This document shows, in pieces, positions 32,835 to 41,860 of a stretch of 64,000 nucleotides of DNA. Origin of the DNA: CADEFX01 sp050260355 (lineage in GTDB: Bacteria; Pseudomonadota; Alphaproteobacteria; Rhizobiales; Hyphomicrobiaceae); contig JBLNBZ010000103.1 in the NCBI GenBank assembly GCA_050260355.1, forward strand, positions 1 through 64,000, read 5' to 3'. Each line of letters starts with the position of its first letter. The stretch's first letter is position 1. The position numbers and the translations under genes were made by a program. The notes beneath the pieces were generated by a model. That model was not told the origin of the DNA. It did no database searches and saw only the letters and a list, made by a program, of their open reading frames with translations.

Positions 32835-33827
32835 ATGCGGCCTGCTTTGCTCGCCGGGCTGACTGGCCTATTGATTGCTGCTGTGTTGCTGCCGCATGCG
32901 CAGGGACAGTCGCCGGGGGTTTGCCAGCCGGCGGCCAACGCGCTCGGGGTCTCCCGCGTCATCGACATCGATACGACCCAGGGCCCGATCTTTGGCAGCA
33001 GCCCCGCCGCCAAGCACGACCTGCTCCGCGATCACGAGGTGGTGCTCACGTTCGATGACGGCCCGCATGCCGCCTACACGAAGCCGATTCTGGACGCGCT
33101 GGATGCCCATTGCACGAAGGCCACCTTTTTCATGGTCGGCTGGCGCGCATTGACGCAGTCGCGCCTTGTGCGAGAGGTCGCGCATCGCGGCCATACGGTG
33201 GCAACGCACACCTGGTCGCACCAAAATGTCGCCAAGCTCGATCCGGTGGCGGCTCGCGCCGAGATCGAGCTCGGCATCAGTGCCGTGCAGCGCGCGCTCG
33301 GATCACCCGCGGCCCCGTTCTTCCGGTTTCCCTATCTCAGCGAGCCTCGGGCCATGGTTGCGCATTTGAAGTCGCGCAACACCGGGATCTTCGCCATCGA
33401 CATCGATTCGATCGACTACCGCACGCGCAGCCCGACGATGATGGTGCGCAACGTGATGCAGCAGCTGGCGGTCAAGGGGAAAGGCATCATCCTGATGCAC
33501 GACATCCAGCCCGCGACGGCCGGCGGCATCAAGATGCTCCTCGCGGAGCTGAAAGCCGGCGGCTACATGGTCGTGCACCTGCGACCCACGCGGGGTCAGG
33601 TCACCGTTGCCGAGTTCGACCGGCAGGTCGACCGCGACCGCGCACGCCGGCGGATTGCCTCCCTGCCCGTGCCGGTCGGCCAGCGCGGCATTGTCTCCCC
33701 GGCCTGGGAGGTCAACGTCTTCCGGTCTCCTCAAGCCGGACTGGGCGGCTCGGCTGCGACCGCGCCGACTGCAGAGCGCCCGAGCGCCCTCGATGACTGG
33801 CGCCACAGCATCTTCCGTACCTGGTGA
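32835..33827 (+). CDS. Polysaccharide deacetylase, copy 1
   Basis: 330 residues. Signal peptide LLAGLTGLLIAAVLLPH, then the NodB/CE4 domain: motif 1 VVLTFDDGPH with the catalytic and metal Asp pair, motif 2 HTVATHTWSHQN with the metal His residues, motif 3 FFRFPYLSEP, and later ILMHDIQP. It should remove N- or O-acetyl groups from a cell-envelope glycan in the periplasm. It is paralogous to the next gene, same strand. The ATG at 32835 follows AGGGAGAGGG. Confidence 0.92.
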   Translation: MRPALLAGLTGLLIAAVLLPHAQGQSPGVCQPAANALGVSRVIDIDTTQGPIFGSSPAAKHDLLRDHEVVLTFDDGPHAAYTKPILDALDAHCTKATFFMVGWRALTQSRLVREVAHRGHTVATHTWSHQNVAKLDPVAARAEIELGISAVQRALGSPAAPFFRFPYLSEPRAMVAHLKSRNTGIFAIDIDSIDYRTRSPTMMVRNVMQQLAVKGKGIILMHDIQPATAGGIKMLLAELKAGGYMVVHLRPTRGQVTVAEFDRQVDRDRARRRIASLPVPVGQRGIVSPAWEVNVFRSPQAGLGGSAATAPTAERPSALDDWRHSIFRTW

Positions 33828-33993
33828 CAGCGCTGGCGTCCCGCTGCGGCCGATCCGCCACATTTGTGCCAATTCCTCTCGGCCCGATGCGCATGCGCTT
33901 GATGCCGAGGCCAAGTCTCGATCATCTTTATGCCCCGGCGTCGCGCAGTGACGTATGAGACGCTGTCTATCGAGTGCAATCCCGGAGGCTCGA

Positions 33994-35217
33994 ATGCTCC
34001 TGTTGCGCGCGGCGCTCGTCGCTGCGGCATTCAATATGGTTGCGGCCGCGGCGGTTGCGGCTGAAACGTGTCGTGATCCAGACCAGGCGCTCGGCGTTGC
34101 GCGCATCGTGGAGATCGATGCGGCGAACGGACCGGTTTTCGGCTCCATCACATCGCAGCTCCGCGAGAAGAGATTTCTCGAGCCGAAGGAGGTCGTGCTG
34201 ACCTTCGACGACGGGCCCATGCCCGGAGTGACGCGCCAGATCCTCGACACGCTCGACCGATTTTGCACCAAGGCGACCTTCTTCTCCGTTGGGCGCATGG
34301 CGCTCGCCTATCCGGCTCTGGTGCGCGAGGTACTCGACAGAGGCCACACGCTGGGCACGCATACCTGGTCGCACCCGCTGAACCTCCCGCGGCTCGGGCT
34401 TGATCGCGCCCGTGACCAGATCGATGCCGGCTTCGCCGCCGTGACGCTGGCGGCCGGAAGACCGGTCGCGCCGTTCTTCCGCTTTCCGGGCCTCAGCGAC
34501 TCCGGGGCCCTGCTGACACACCTGCGGCAACGCGGCGTCGCCGCCTTCACGGTCGACGTCGTCTCCAACGACTCCTACATCTCCGACCCCACGCGCCTGA
34601 TCGCGCGCACCCTGGAGCGCACCGAGGCAGAGCAGGGCGGCATCCTGTTGTTCCACGACATCAAGGTCGCCACCGCGCGTGCCCTGCCGACATTGCTGAG
34701 CGCGCTCAAGACGCGCGGTTACCGCGTCGTGCACCTGCGCTCCAAGACGCCCTACGTCACGGACGAGCGCTATATCGCCGCGGTCAAGGAGTATGTCGCT
34801 CGGAGCCATACGGCGCCCGGCCTGAAGGCGCAGCTCTTGGCGATGACGGCCGAGAGCGGCAGCAGCGAACCCGCTCCCTCACCGTCGCTGACCTTGGCGG
34901 CAGCCGGTCAGGACCGCCAGCCGCCAGTAACCAATTTGGCGCCGCCGCCGCGCGAGCGCGTCGCCAAGCCGCTGCCGCCGCTTCCGGAAAATAGAGCGCA
35001 GGTCGCATTGGGCGAGACACGCCAAGTCGGACCAGGGCAACGTGCGATCAGGATCCCGAGGGCCGGCGGTGAAGCCATTACGGCTCAACCGGCTGCCCAT
35101 CCGGCGGGCGGCGGTCAGGCTCCATCGGCGGCACAACACCGCGGCACAGCCGGCGCTCCGGTGCAGGACGGATGGGCTGCCTCCTACAGCCGCAGGATAT
35201 CCGAGGTCGGCGGCTGA
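33994..35217 (+). CDS. Polysaccharide deacetylase, copy 2 with a proline-rich tail
   Basis: 407 residues. Same CE4 domain as the previous gene: VVLTFDDGPMPG, HTLGTHTWSHPL, FFRFPGLSDS and LLFHDIKVATARALP, after the signal peptide LLLRAALVAAAFNMVAAA. It has an extra C-terminal ~130 residues of low complexity, rich in Pro, Ala and Gln, with no domain seen, perhaps a cell-wall-spanning tail. The start at 33994 is chosen for CGGAGG at 33983-33988; a start at 33955 would only add 13 residues. It arose with copy 1 by duplication. Confidence 0.92.
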   Translation: MLLLRAALVAAAFNMVAAAAVAAETCRDPDQALGVARIVEIDAANGPVFGSITSQLREKRFLEPKEVVLTFDDGPMPGVTRQILDTLDRFCTKATFFSVGRMALAYPALVREVLDRGHTLGTHTWSHPLNLPRLGLDRARDQIDAGFAAVTLAAGRPVAPFFRFPGLSDSGALLTHLRQRGVAAFTVDVVSNDSYISDPTRLIARTLERTEAEQGGILLFHDIKVATARALPTLLSALKTRGYRVVHLRSKTPYVTDERYIAAVKEYVARSHTAPGLKAQLLAMTAESGSSEPAPSPSLTLAAAGQDRQPPVTNLAPPPRERVAKPLPPLPENRAQVALGETRQVGPGQRAIRIPRAGGEAITAQPAAHPAGGGQAPSAAQHRGTAGAPVQDGWAASYSRRISEVGG

Positions 35218-35340
35218 CGGCGGACGCTACCGGCTGCTGGTGCAGTCACCGTGACGCGACTAACATTGCGGGCGCGGACCGCTGCTCGTGGATGCAAGTA
35301 ATAGGGCAGCTCTCGGGGTCGCAGGGCGTGGGAGAGTTGC

Positions 35341-36171
35341 TTGCACGGTCCGTTATCGGCAGGGCGCCGTTTTGATGTTTTCCCGGCATTCCGCCAGAAC
35401 GGCGAGCTCATACGCAGCCTGATCCACCGCGACATCCTCGGCCGCTATCGCGGCTCCGGCCTGGGTCTGTTGTGGTCGCTGATTACGCCGCTCTTCATGC
35501 TGACGGTGTATACGTTCGTGTTCGGCACGGTTTTCGCAACCCGCTGGGGCGCGGGGCAGGCCAGCTCGAGCACGGCCGAGATCGCCATCATCCTGTTCGC
35601 GGGCCTTATCGTTTTCCAGCTCTTCTCCGAGGTGATCCTGCGCGCGCCTTCGCTGGTGCTGTCGAATGTCAACTACGTCAAGAAGGTCGTCTTTCCCCTC
35701 GAGATCCTGCCTCTGGTTGCGCTCGGCTCCGCCCTGTTTCATGCCGCCGTCAGCCTGGCCGTCCTGCTCGCTGCAATGCTGCTGACGCAAGGATACATTC
35801 CGATCACGGCGCTGCTGCTGCCGATCGTCCTCCTGCCCCTCCTGTTCGTCACCGCAGGGCTGGGCTGGCTGTTGGCCTCTCTCGGCGTCTACGTGCGCGA
35901 CATCGCGCAGGTCCTGGGGCCCCTCGTCACGGCGCTGATGTTTCTCTCGCCGGTGTTCTTTCCCACCTCGGCCCTGCCGGAATGGGTGCGCCCCTGGCTC
36001 GCCCTCAATCCGTTGACGCTGCCCATCGAGCAGACGCGCGATGTCCTGATTTGGGGGAACCGCCCCGATTTCGGTGCGCTTGCGGTCTATACGGCGATGG
36101 CGCTGGCCATTCTGGCGGCCGGACTTGCGTGGTTTCAACTGACGCGAAAAGGATTCGCCGATGTCTTGTAG
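35341..36171 (+). CDS. ABC-2 type polysaccharide exporter permease (Wzm-like)
   Basis: 276 residues. Begins with a cytoplasmic segment containing LIRSLIHRDILGRYRGSGLG, the classic start of Wzm/KpsM/TagG permeases, followed by six hydrophobic segments (TPLFMLTVYTFVFGTVF, AIILFAGLIVFQLF, LPLVALGSALFHAAVSLAVL, LLLPIVLLPLLFVTAGLGWL, VTALMFLSPVFFPTSALP, ALAILAAGLAWF). A TTG start at 35341 after GGGAGAG is the best fit. Its 3' end overlaps the ATPase gene by 11 bases, so the two are translated together. Confidence 0.92.
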   Translation: MHGPLSAGRRFDVFPAFRQNGELIRSLIHRDILGRYRGSGLGLLWSLITPLFMLTVYTFVFGTVFATRWGAGQASSSTAEIAIILFAGLIVFQLFSEVILRAPSLVLSNVNYVKKVVFPLEILPLVALGSALFHAAVSLAVLLAAMLLTQGYIPITALLLPIVLLPLLFVTAGLGWLLASLGVYVRDIAQVLGPLVTALMFLSPVFFPTSALPEWVRPWLALNPLTLPIEQTRDVLIWGNRPDFGALAVYTAMALAILAAGLAWFQLTRKGFADVL

Positions 36172-37561
36172 CGACATCGCCATTCGCGTGCGCAATGTCT
36201 CCAAGCACTACTTTCTCTATGACCGGCCCGAGGATCGCCTGAAGCAGTCGGTGATCCCCCGGCTGCAGCGGATTGTTGGCCGCGAGCCCGCCCGCTACTA
36301 CCGCGACTTCGCCGCCTTGAGCGGCGTCTCCTTCGATGTGAGACGGGGCGAGACCGTCGGCATCGTCGGGCGCAACGGTTCGGGCAAGTCGACGCTGCTG
36401 CAGCTCATCTGCGGCACGCTCGCGCCTTCCAGCGGCTCGGTCGAGGTCAACGGCCGCCTGGCGGCGCTGCTGGAGCTCGGCGCCGGCTTCAACCCGGAGT
36501 TCACCGGCCGTGAGAATGTCTACGTGAATGGCGCCATCCTCGGCCTCAGTCGCGCCGAGATCGATGCCCGTTTCGACGCCATCGCGGAGTTCGCCGGCAT
36601 CGGCGAGTTCATGGAGCAGCCGGTCAAGACCTATTCCAGCGGCATGTATGTCCGACTTGCCTTCGCCGCGGCGATCAACGTGGACCCGGAGATCCTGGTC
36701 GTCGACGAGGCCCTGGCCGTTGGCGACGAGCCGTTTCAAAGGAAATGCTTTGCGCGCCTGGAGGAGATTCAAGACCGTGGCGGCACCATCCTGCTTGTGA
36801 GCCACAGCCTGCAAACGGTCGTGCAGCTGTGCTCGCGCGCCCTGCTGCTCGACGGTGGCGAGCTCTTGCTCGAGGGCGCACCGAGGACGGTGGTGAGCCA
36901 GTATCAGCGGCTGGCAAACGCCAGAGGCGAGCTGGCGGCAGACATCCGCGCCAGCATCCGATCGCCAGGCCCCAATGAGGAGGGCGAGCCGCGGCACTCC
37001 GCGGAGCGCCCGCGCGACGCCGACGATGGGGGCCGCTGGTTCGACCCGGCGCTCGTTTCCCAGTCGGCGGTTTCCTACGAGCGGCTCGGCGCCGAGATCG
37101 AGGATTTGCGGCTCCTCACCACGAACGGGCGGCGGGTGAACCTGCTGCGCTCCGGCAAAGAGTACGTGCTGACCTATCGCGTTCGCTTCACGGCCGATGC
37201 CAAGCACGTGGCCTTCGGCTTCCTCGTGAATTCGCCATCGGGGCTTACGTTGGCCGGCGTCGGCACCAGCCTGACCCAGACGCATCAGTTGGCCTCGGTT
37301 GACGCGGGCGATGACGTCTCCGTCGCGTTCCGGTTCCGCTGCGCGCTTCTGCCAGGCACCTATTTCGTCACTGTGGGAACGTCGGGGATGATTGCGGGAG
37401 AGCGCAGGCATCTCCATCGCATCCTCGATGCGATGCCGTTCCGCGTATGCCCCGAAGGCGCCGCGATCGAGGTCGGCTATTTCGATCTGGACGTGAGGCC
37501 GGAGATCATCCTGCATCGAGGCGCAGGCGTGCACGCGGCCAAGACCGTCGAGGCCGAGTGA
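36161..37561 (+). CDS. Polysaccharide exporter ATPase with C-terminal domain (Wzt-like)
   Basis: 466 residues. The ABC domain spans about 1-245: Walker A GRNGSGKST, signature YSSGMYVRLAFA, Walker B ILVVDEALAVGDE and the switch His in LLVSHS. The insert FYDRPEDRLKQSVIPRL-type segment (YFLYDRPEDRLKQS) is typical of Wzt/TagH. The last ~160 residues form a separate domain (about 305-455, FGFLVNSPSGLTLAGVGT, LLPGTYFVTVGTSG) like the carbohydrate-binding domain of O9a-type Wzt. That domain reads the modified end of the chain before export, so this transporter probably handles chains that are capped at the non-reducing end. It overlaps both neighbours. Confidence 0.93.
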   Translation: MSCSDIAIRVRNVSKHYFLYDRPEDRLKQSVIPRLQRIVGREPARYYRDFAALSGVSFDVRRGETVGIVGRNGSGKSTLLQLICGTLAPSSGSVEVNGRLAALLELGAGFNPEFTGRENVYVNGAILGLSRAEIDARFDAIAEFAGIGEFMEQPVKTYSSGMYVRLAFAAAINVDPEILVVDEALAVGDEPFQRKCFARLEEIQDRGGTILLVSHSLQTVVQLCSRALLLDGGELLLEGAPRTVVSQYQRLANARGELAADIRASIRSPGPNEEGEPRHSAERPRDADDGGRWFDPALVSQSAVSYERLGAEIEDLRLLTTNGRRVNLLRSGKEYVLTYRVRFTADAKHVAFGFLVNSPSGLTLAGVGTSLTQTHQLASVDAGDDVSVAFRFRCALLPGTYFVTVGTSGMIAGERRHLHRILDAMPFRVCPEGAAIEVGYFDLDVRPEIILHRGAGVHAAKTVEAE

Positions 37562-38793
37562 TGGACGGCATGCGGTCGGGGCCCGCCATTCATCTGGTGC
37601 TCGGTATCTCGAGCGTGGGCAAATCCAGCTATATCAAGCGCCGGCTCGAAGGCCCCCGCTCGGCGCGCATCTTTCTCGCCTACGAGCTGCAAACGGCAGG
37701 CGCCGACGCTGCCCTCGATGCGCAGGACAGCATCGTGCACTACAACATGCTGCTGCCTTGGAACAATGACGCCGACACCTACCGCGCGAGCTTGCGGCTC
37801 GAGCCGACCATTACCGCACTGCTGCAGCGGAAGGCTCGCCTGAGCGCCACGGTGCTCGTGGCGCGGCCTGCAACGTTTGCCAAGCGTATCCTGTTGCGCG
37901 AGGAGCATGAGCCGGAGCTGAGGCCTGGAGGGCACAGGTATCCGGTCGAAGCGATATTCGACTTTGTCTCTCGGGTGCCCGTGTCCGAGGTCTATGACCT
38001 GTGGCTCGATCTGCTTGCGCAGCAGCAGATCCCGTTCCAGATCGTCTCGACGGACGAGCGCACTTACGCGCCGGTTGCAACCGTCGCCGATGCGAGGCGC
38101 ATCCTGCAGTCGCCGGCCACCGTTGACTATTCCGAGGCGGAGCGCACCAAAGCGCTCGGCAACTTCAGCTATGCCTACCAAAAGCTCGACTGGATCGGCG
38201 GCGTGAACGGCACGGGCGCGGACCGGGGCCCGACGCTCGCCGCCATACGGCCGTACCTGACGGGCTCATCGGCGTTGGACATCGGCTGCGGGCCAGGCTT
38301 CTTCTGCTTCAGCCTGGAGCGGCTGGGATTTGCCGACGTCGTCGGAACGGAGCTGAAGAAGGACCGATTTCTGGCCGCCTGCGGCATCAGAGAGGTCATC
38401 GGCAGCAGATGCCGGTTTGCGTTTCGGGACGCGTTCTTGGAGCCGTTCGCACGCACCTTCGACACCGTGCTGCTGCTCAATGTGCTCCATCACGTGACCG
38501 ATCCCATCGGCGCGTTGAGGCAGGCCTCGCGCATGTGCGCGCAACGGCTCATCGTGGAGTTCGCGACCCTGTCGGATCCCAAGTTCGCCGCGACGTGGCC
38601 GGGCCAAACCCAGCACGACAACGCCATGCCCTTGATCGGGGTCAGCCTGCTGTCGCAGCAGGACCAGACCTACCTGTTCACGCACGAGGCGCTGCGCAGG
38701 ATTTGCCTGGACCATGCCAAGCTGTTCAGCAGAATCGAGTTTCTCCCCTCCCCCATGTCGCCCGATCGCAGCATCGCGATCTGCACGAAATAG
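37561..38793 (+). CDS. P-loop kinase-like / SAM methyltransferase fusion
   Basis: 410 residues; the ATG shares its A with the wzt TGA stop. The N-terminal ~190 residues begin with a Walker A loop LVLGISSVGKSSYIKRRL and include ARPATFAKRILLREEHEPEL, resembling small-molecule or sugar kinases of the P-loop class. The C-terminal ~200 residues are a class I methyltransferase: motif I ALDIGCGPGFFCF near residue 240, VVGTELKKDRF, and FDTVLLLNVLHHVTDP. In E. coli O9a, WbdD joins a methyltransferase and a kinase to cap the chain, which is then recognised by Wzt; here the order is reversed and the kinase is of another fold. A chain-end methyl/phosphate cap is thus the best guess. Domain calls are firm, the role is inference. 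Confidence 0.75.
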   Translation: MDGMRSGPAIHLVLGISSVGKSSYIKRRLEGPRSARIFLAYELQTAGADAALDAQDSIVHYNMLLPWNNDADTYRASLRLEPTITALLQRKARLSATVLVARPATFAKRILLREEHEPELRPGGHRYPVEAIFDFVSRVPVSEVYDLWLDLLAQQQIPFQIVSTDERTYAPVATVADARRILQSPATVDYSEAERTKALGNFSYAYQKLDWIGGVNGTGADRGPTLAAIRPYLTGSSALDIGCGPGFFCFSLERLGFADVVGTELKKDRFLAACGIREVIGSRCRFAFRDAFLEPFARTFDTVLLLNVLHHVTDPIGALRQASRMCAQRLIVEFATLSDPKFAATWPGQTQHDNAMPLIGVSLLSQQDQTYLFTHEALRRICLDHAKLFSRIEFLPSPMSPDRSIAICTK

Positions 38794-38828
38794 GCGAGAG
38801 ATGCGTGGCGCGCGCGGCTGCGCTTGGC

Positions 38829-40013
38829 TCAAGTGATGATGTTGCGGTCCGTCACGCGGCGCCAGTTGGTGCCGTCCGAGAAGGCCAGCACCGCGCCGCC
38901 GGTCTCGTTCGACACGTAGATGATCTGGCCGGCGCCGGCGTTGGCTGGCGGCAGCCCCGCCACCGTGTAGCTCTTGACGCGCACGGGGCCGTCCACGTCG
39001 AGCTTGCAGGCGGGAGTGACGCCAATTCCGACGTTGCCGGCTGCATCGATGCGCATGCGCTCGACGCGCGCCGTGGACCCCGCGGGCGTGGTCTCGAACA
39101 CGAAGCGGGTCGGGTGGGAGGCGCCGAACGTCCACGCGCCATCGGCCGCAGCCGAGATGCCCCCGCCGTTGACGTTGGCGCCGGCATTGTCCGATCCGAA
39201 GAAGAAGTAGCCGAGGCGGTCGCCTGCGAGCGGCGCCCCGCTGCTGCGATTATGGAAGAGCAGGATGCCGCCGCCGCCCGCGGCCGTGTCGAGCACCTGC
39301 CAAGCCTTGAGCTGAGATTTGAGGTTGTTGTCGCCCTTGACGGTGAAGCGAGAGGCGCCGCTCGGCGGCGTCGCCCCGAGGCCAACAAAGCCGGTGTTGC
39401 GATCGACAATGATGGCGTCGAACCACGTCGAGCCGTCGGGGCTGACCTTGACGTGGAAATCGTCGTCGCCGGTCAGCCCGAACTCGGCGCGACCCGAGAA
39501 GCCCGTCTGATAGAGCTGGCTCGCCGTGTCGCTTGCGGACGCCTTGTTGATCTTCTGCTGATGGCCGGCGCCCGCGTGATTGAACAGCGATGCCGCAGCG
39601 GCCAGTGCCAGCCGATTGGTTGTATCGGCGCTCGCGTTGACGCCCAGCATCGGCACATCCTGAAGCGCGGACGCGGACGCCGCAGTTACCCAGGTGCCGC
39701 CGTCAAAGGCCAGCAGCGCGCTCTCGTCGGCAACCCAGGCGAGCCAACCCTCGTTAGGCGCGTAGAACTGCCAGGCGCCATCCTGCCAGGCGGCAATGGC
39801 TCCTGCCTGGCCCGACCAGTCCCCCGTCGGATCCGCTGCGACGATGTAGCGATCGCCATCGCCAGGAGACGATGGCGGAGCGCTCAGGTCGCGATCGGCG
39901 ACCGCAATCTGAACGATCGCATCGAGAGCCCGTATCGCCTCATTGTGCGTGACATGCTTCTGCGCTTGCGAAGCCATGATGTAGGGAAGGGCGAGGTTGG
40001 GTGTCGTATCCAT
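38829..40013 (-). CDS. DUF2793 protein, phage/gene-transfer-agent type
   Basis: 394 residues. The N-terminal ~115 residues are DUF2793: LALPYIMASQAQKHVTHNEA, then SAPPSSPGDGDRYIVA and WQFYAPNEGWLAWVADE. The rest is a beta-rich, glycine-rich fibre-like region with repeats like GNVGIGVTPACKLDVDGPVR, common in phage tail fibres and spikes. DUF2793 proteins occur with phage-like particles in alphaproteobacteria. No other virion genes are near. It converges on the kinase-methyltransferase with a gap of 35 bases. The ATG at 40013 has only a weak AGG; a start 12 codons upstream (40049) is possible. Confidence 0.8.
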   Translation of the reverse strand: MDTTPNLALPYIMASQAQKHVTHNEAIRALDAIVQIAVADRDLSAPPSSPGDGDRYIVAADPTGDWSGQAGAIAAWQDGAWQFYAPNEGWLAWVADESALLAFDGGTWVTAASASALQDVPMLGVNASADTTNRLALAAAASLFNHAGAGHQQKINKASASDTASQLYQTGFSGRAEFGLTGDDDFHVKVSPDGSTWFDAIIVDRNTGFVGLGATPPSGASRFTVKGDNNLKSQLKAWQVLDTAAGGGGILLFHNRSSGAPLAGDRLGYFFFGSDNAGANVNGGGISAAADGAWTFGASHPTRFVFETTPAGSTARVERMRIDAAGNVGIGVTPACKLDVDGPVRVKSYTVAGLPPANAGAGQIIYVSNETGGAVLAFSDGTNWRRVTDRNIIT

Positions 40014-40103
40014 CCTAATGCTCACGCCGAGACTGCTGCGTGTGCGCATTGTGGTCCCGCCCCGAACCCCGGGGATAAGTTTCTGAACGGACACGGGGGC
40101 GCA

Positions 40104-40801
40104 TCAGTGGATGCGCAGAGAACGTGGCCGATAAATCACACGCCGCACTATCGCCTGCTTGACGCCACCTTGCCGCCGCAGGCCGGCCCGGGTCGCGTGC
40201 ACGATCCGGCCCTGACCATCGACCAGCACGATCCCCACAACGAGCAGGTCGAGGGTTGCAGACAGCATGTCCTGTCGCAACGTACGCGCATCGAGGAGAT
40301 CGGATATCGCAACTGCGCGGCGGACGTGAGGGTTGAGCAGGCGCAATTCAGTAATGACTCGATCGGTAAACCAGCCCTGCTCTTCGGAGCGGATAACCGA
40401 CACCATCGCATGACAGCTGGCGTTCTTGACCAGGTTGAGGCCCGCTGCGTCGACGAACCCCTGCGGTTTCATCCACTCGCGATACATTCGGCACCGCAGC
40501 CATTCCTCCCTTCCCGCAAACCCGCTGCACGTGACGGGCTCGTCGACGTCCGTGTACCAGCCGGCCGTCATCCAGGATCGAGTGCGAAGTACGTCTCACG
40601 ATATCGGGCACGCCACTGCGGATCACCGCCCCACCCATGGACGATCTTGAAGTCTCGCTTGGCCGGATCTTTCAGCACAATGCCCGCCGAGCGCAGGCCC
40701 AAGCGCCCCGAAATTCGCTCCAGCGTCTGCGGCCAGCGCGCCGGCTCGATCGCGCAGTCGTAGATTTCACCCACAAGATCGAGGAGTTCGCGGTCGATCA
40801 T
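40104..40801 (-). pseudogene. Decayed LuxR-type regulator
   Basis: Two consecutive frames look like the sensory part of a LuxR-family regulator. The first (40801-40568) encodes MIDRELLDLVGEIYDCAIEP through YRETYFALDPG and stops; the second (40571-40104) encodes MTAGWYTDVDEP, MKPQGFVDAAGLNLVKNASC, LLNPHVRRAVAISDLLDA and GIVLVDGQGRIVHA. The frames overlap in an ATGA and differ by one base. The C-terminal HTH, expected after the second part, is absent. So there is at least a frameshift and a 3' truncation, and the gene is not functional as read. Confidence 0.75.
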
Positions 40802-41183
40802 TGCACCGTCGGCCCCTGCCTTCGAACAAGGTCTCTCGCCGCGATGACACGGCCGATGCTGGGCGCATCTCAACTGCGGGTGCCGTCTCAGATACGGTTC
40901 GATGTGCGCTCGAGCCGCCCGATAGCTGAGGGCGGACGAGAGTGCCCACTTGCCAGTTTGTCTCAACTGGCTCTCCAGCCAAAACTGAAGTCGAAGCTCG
41001 CCGACAATCGTAGCGCTTGCGCGCGACAGATCTGGAGCAGCCGCGCCCCCCAAACGCCGAGAAGGCCAAGCGCGCGAGGGGACCGAGCACGGACGGTGGA
41101 GTGGAACCTCTCTCTCCTGGGCGGGTTGGAACCTTGGCACGTTGCGATAGCGAGTGCATCAAGTCAAAATTCATGAGGATGTA
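40802..41183. other. Intergenic, no gene
   Basis: About 380 bases with no supportable coding region on either strand. It may contain the promoter of the decayed regulator and of the Lys-rich gene; otherwise I see nothing in it. Confidence 0.5.
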
Positions 41184-41567
41184 ATGAGCCGGCACAACTC
41201 TCGCGCCCCCGTAAGGTCCGCGAAGGGCCGTACCAAGAAGACGGTAAAGGCGAAACGACCCACCACAAAGCCATTGGTTAGTACGAGCGAGCACGTCAAG
41301 AAGCAGCCGGCAAAAGCGGAGCGTGTACGCACGCGCATTGCCGCGCCGAACGAGGAAGCGAGACACCCTCGGACGACAGTTTCTCGCGGCACGGGAAATC
41401 GCTCCGCCATCGCCTCGATGGAAAAGCAGGCCAGCGCTAGCGCGGCCCGGATGATGATGTTCTGGTCTCCCTTCGGAATGCTGCTCCGACAACAAGCTTT
41501 TTTGACTTCGATAGCTTCGAGCATCATGCGGTCTCAGCAGCTATGGATGCGGAGGTTTGGCCGCTAG
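41184..41567 (+). CDS. Lys/Arg-rich small protein with hydrophobic C-terminus
   Basis: 127 residues. The first ~80 are basic and low complexity (KGRTKKTVKAKRPTTKP, EHVKKQPAKAERVRTR); the C-terminal ~45 are helical and partly hydrophobic (MMMFWSPFGMLLRQQAFLTS, then SQQLWMRRFG). The C-terminal segment recalls phasin-like granule-binding helices, and the tail is DNA-binding-like in charge, but I cannot assign a family. GAGG lies upstream of the chosen ATG. Confidence 0.45.
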   Translation: MSRHNSRAPVRSAKGRTKKTVKAKRPTTKPLVSTSEHVKKQPAKAERVRTRIAAPNEEARHPRTTVSRGTGNRSAIASMEKQASASAARMMMFWSPFGMLLRQQAFLTSIASSIMRSQQLWMRRFGR

Positions 41568-41860
41568 GACGAACTACGAGGCCGACCGAGATGCGAACGC
41601 GACATGGAAAACAGATGCGCGAAGTTGAACCACGACAGCCGCGCCGTCGCCTTTGTGGCAAAGCGCATGAGATAATCGGCTCGTTGTAAGGAAGACACAT
41701 CCTTCGCGCTCCCCACCAATGCGCGGTTACGGGGAGACATCGGGTCGTCAATCCAGAGGCGCGGATTTCACCCCCTAAGCTGAGAGAGTTCGCCACAACG
41801 GTCTGGCGAAAAAGCCTTGCGCCCACAGACGCTTAAAATTCGCCAGGTGCTTGTTAGCCC
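41568..41860. other. Intergenic, no gene
   Basis: About 290 bases before tRNA-Leu with no convincing ORF, repeat or hairpin. Confidence 0.45.

Noticed and set aside
38829..40013. Prophage or full gene-transfer-agent cluster
   Set aside because: Only one phage-type gene is present; no capsid, portal, terminase or tail genes are in the window.
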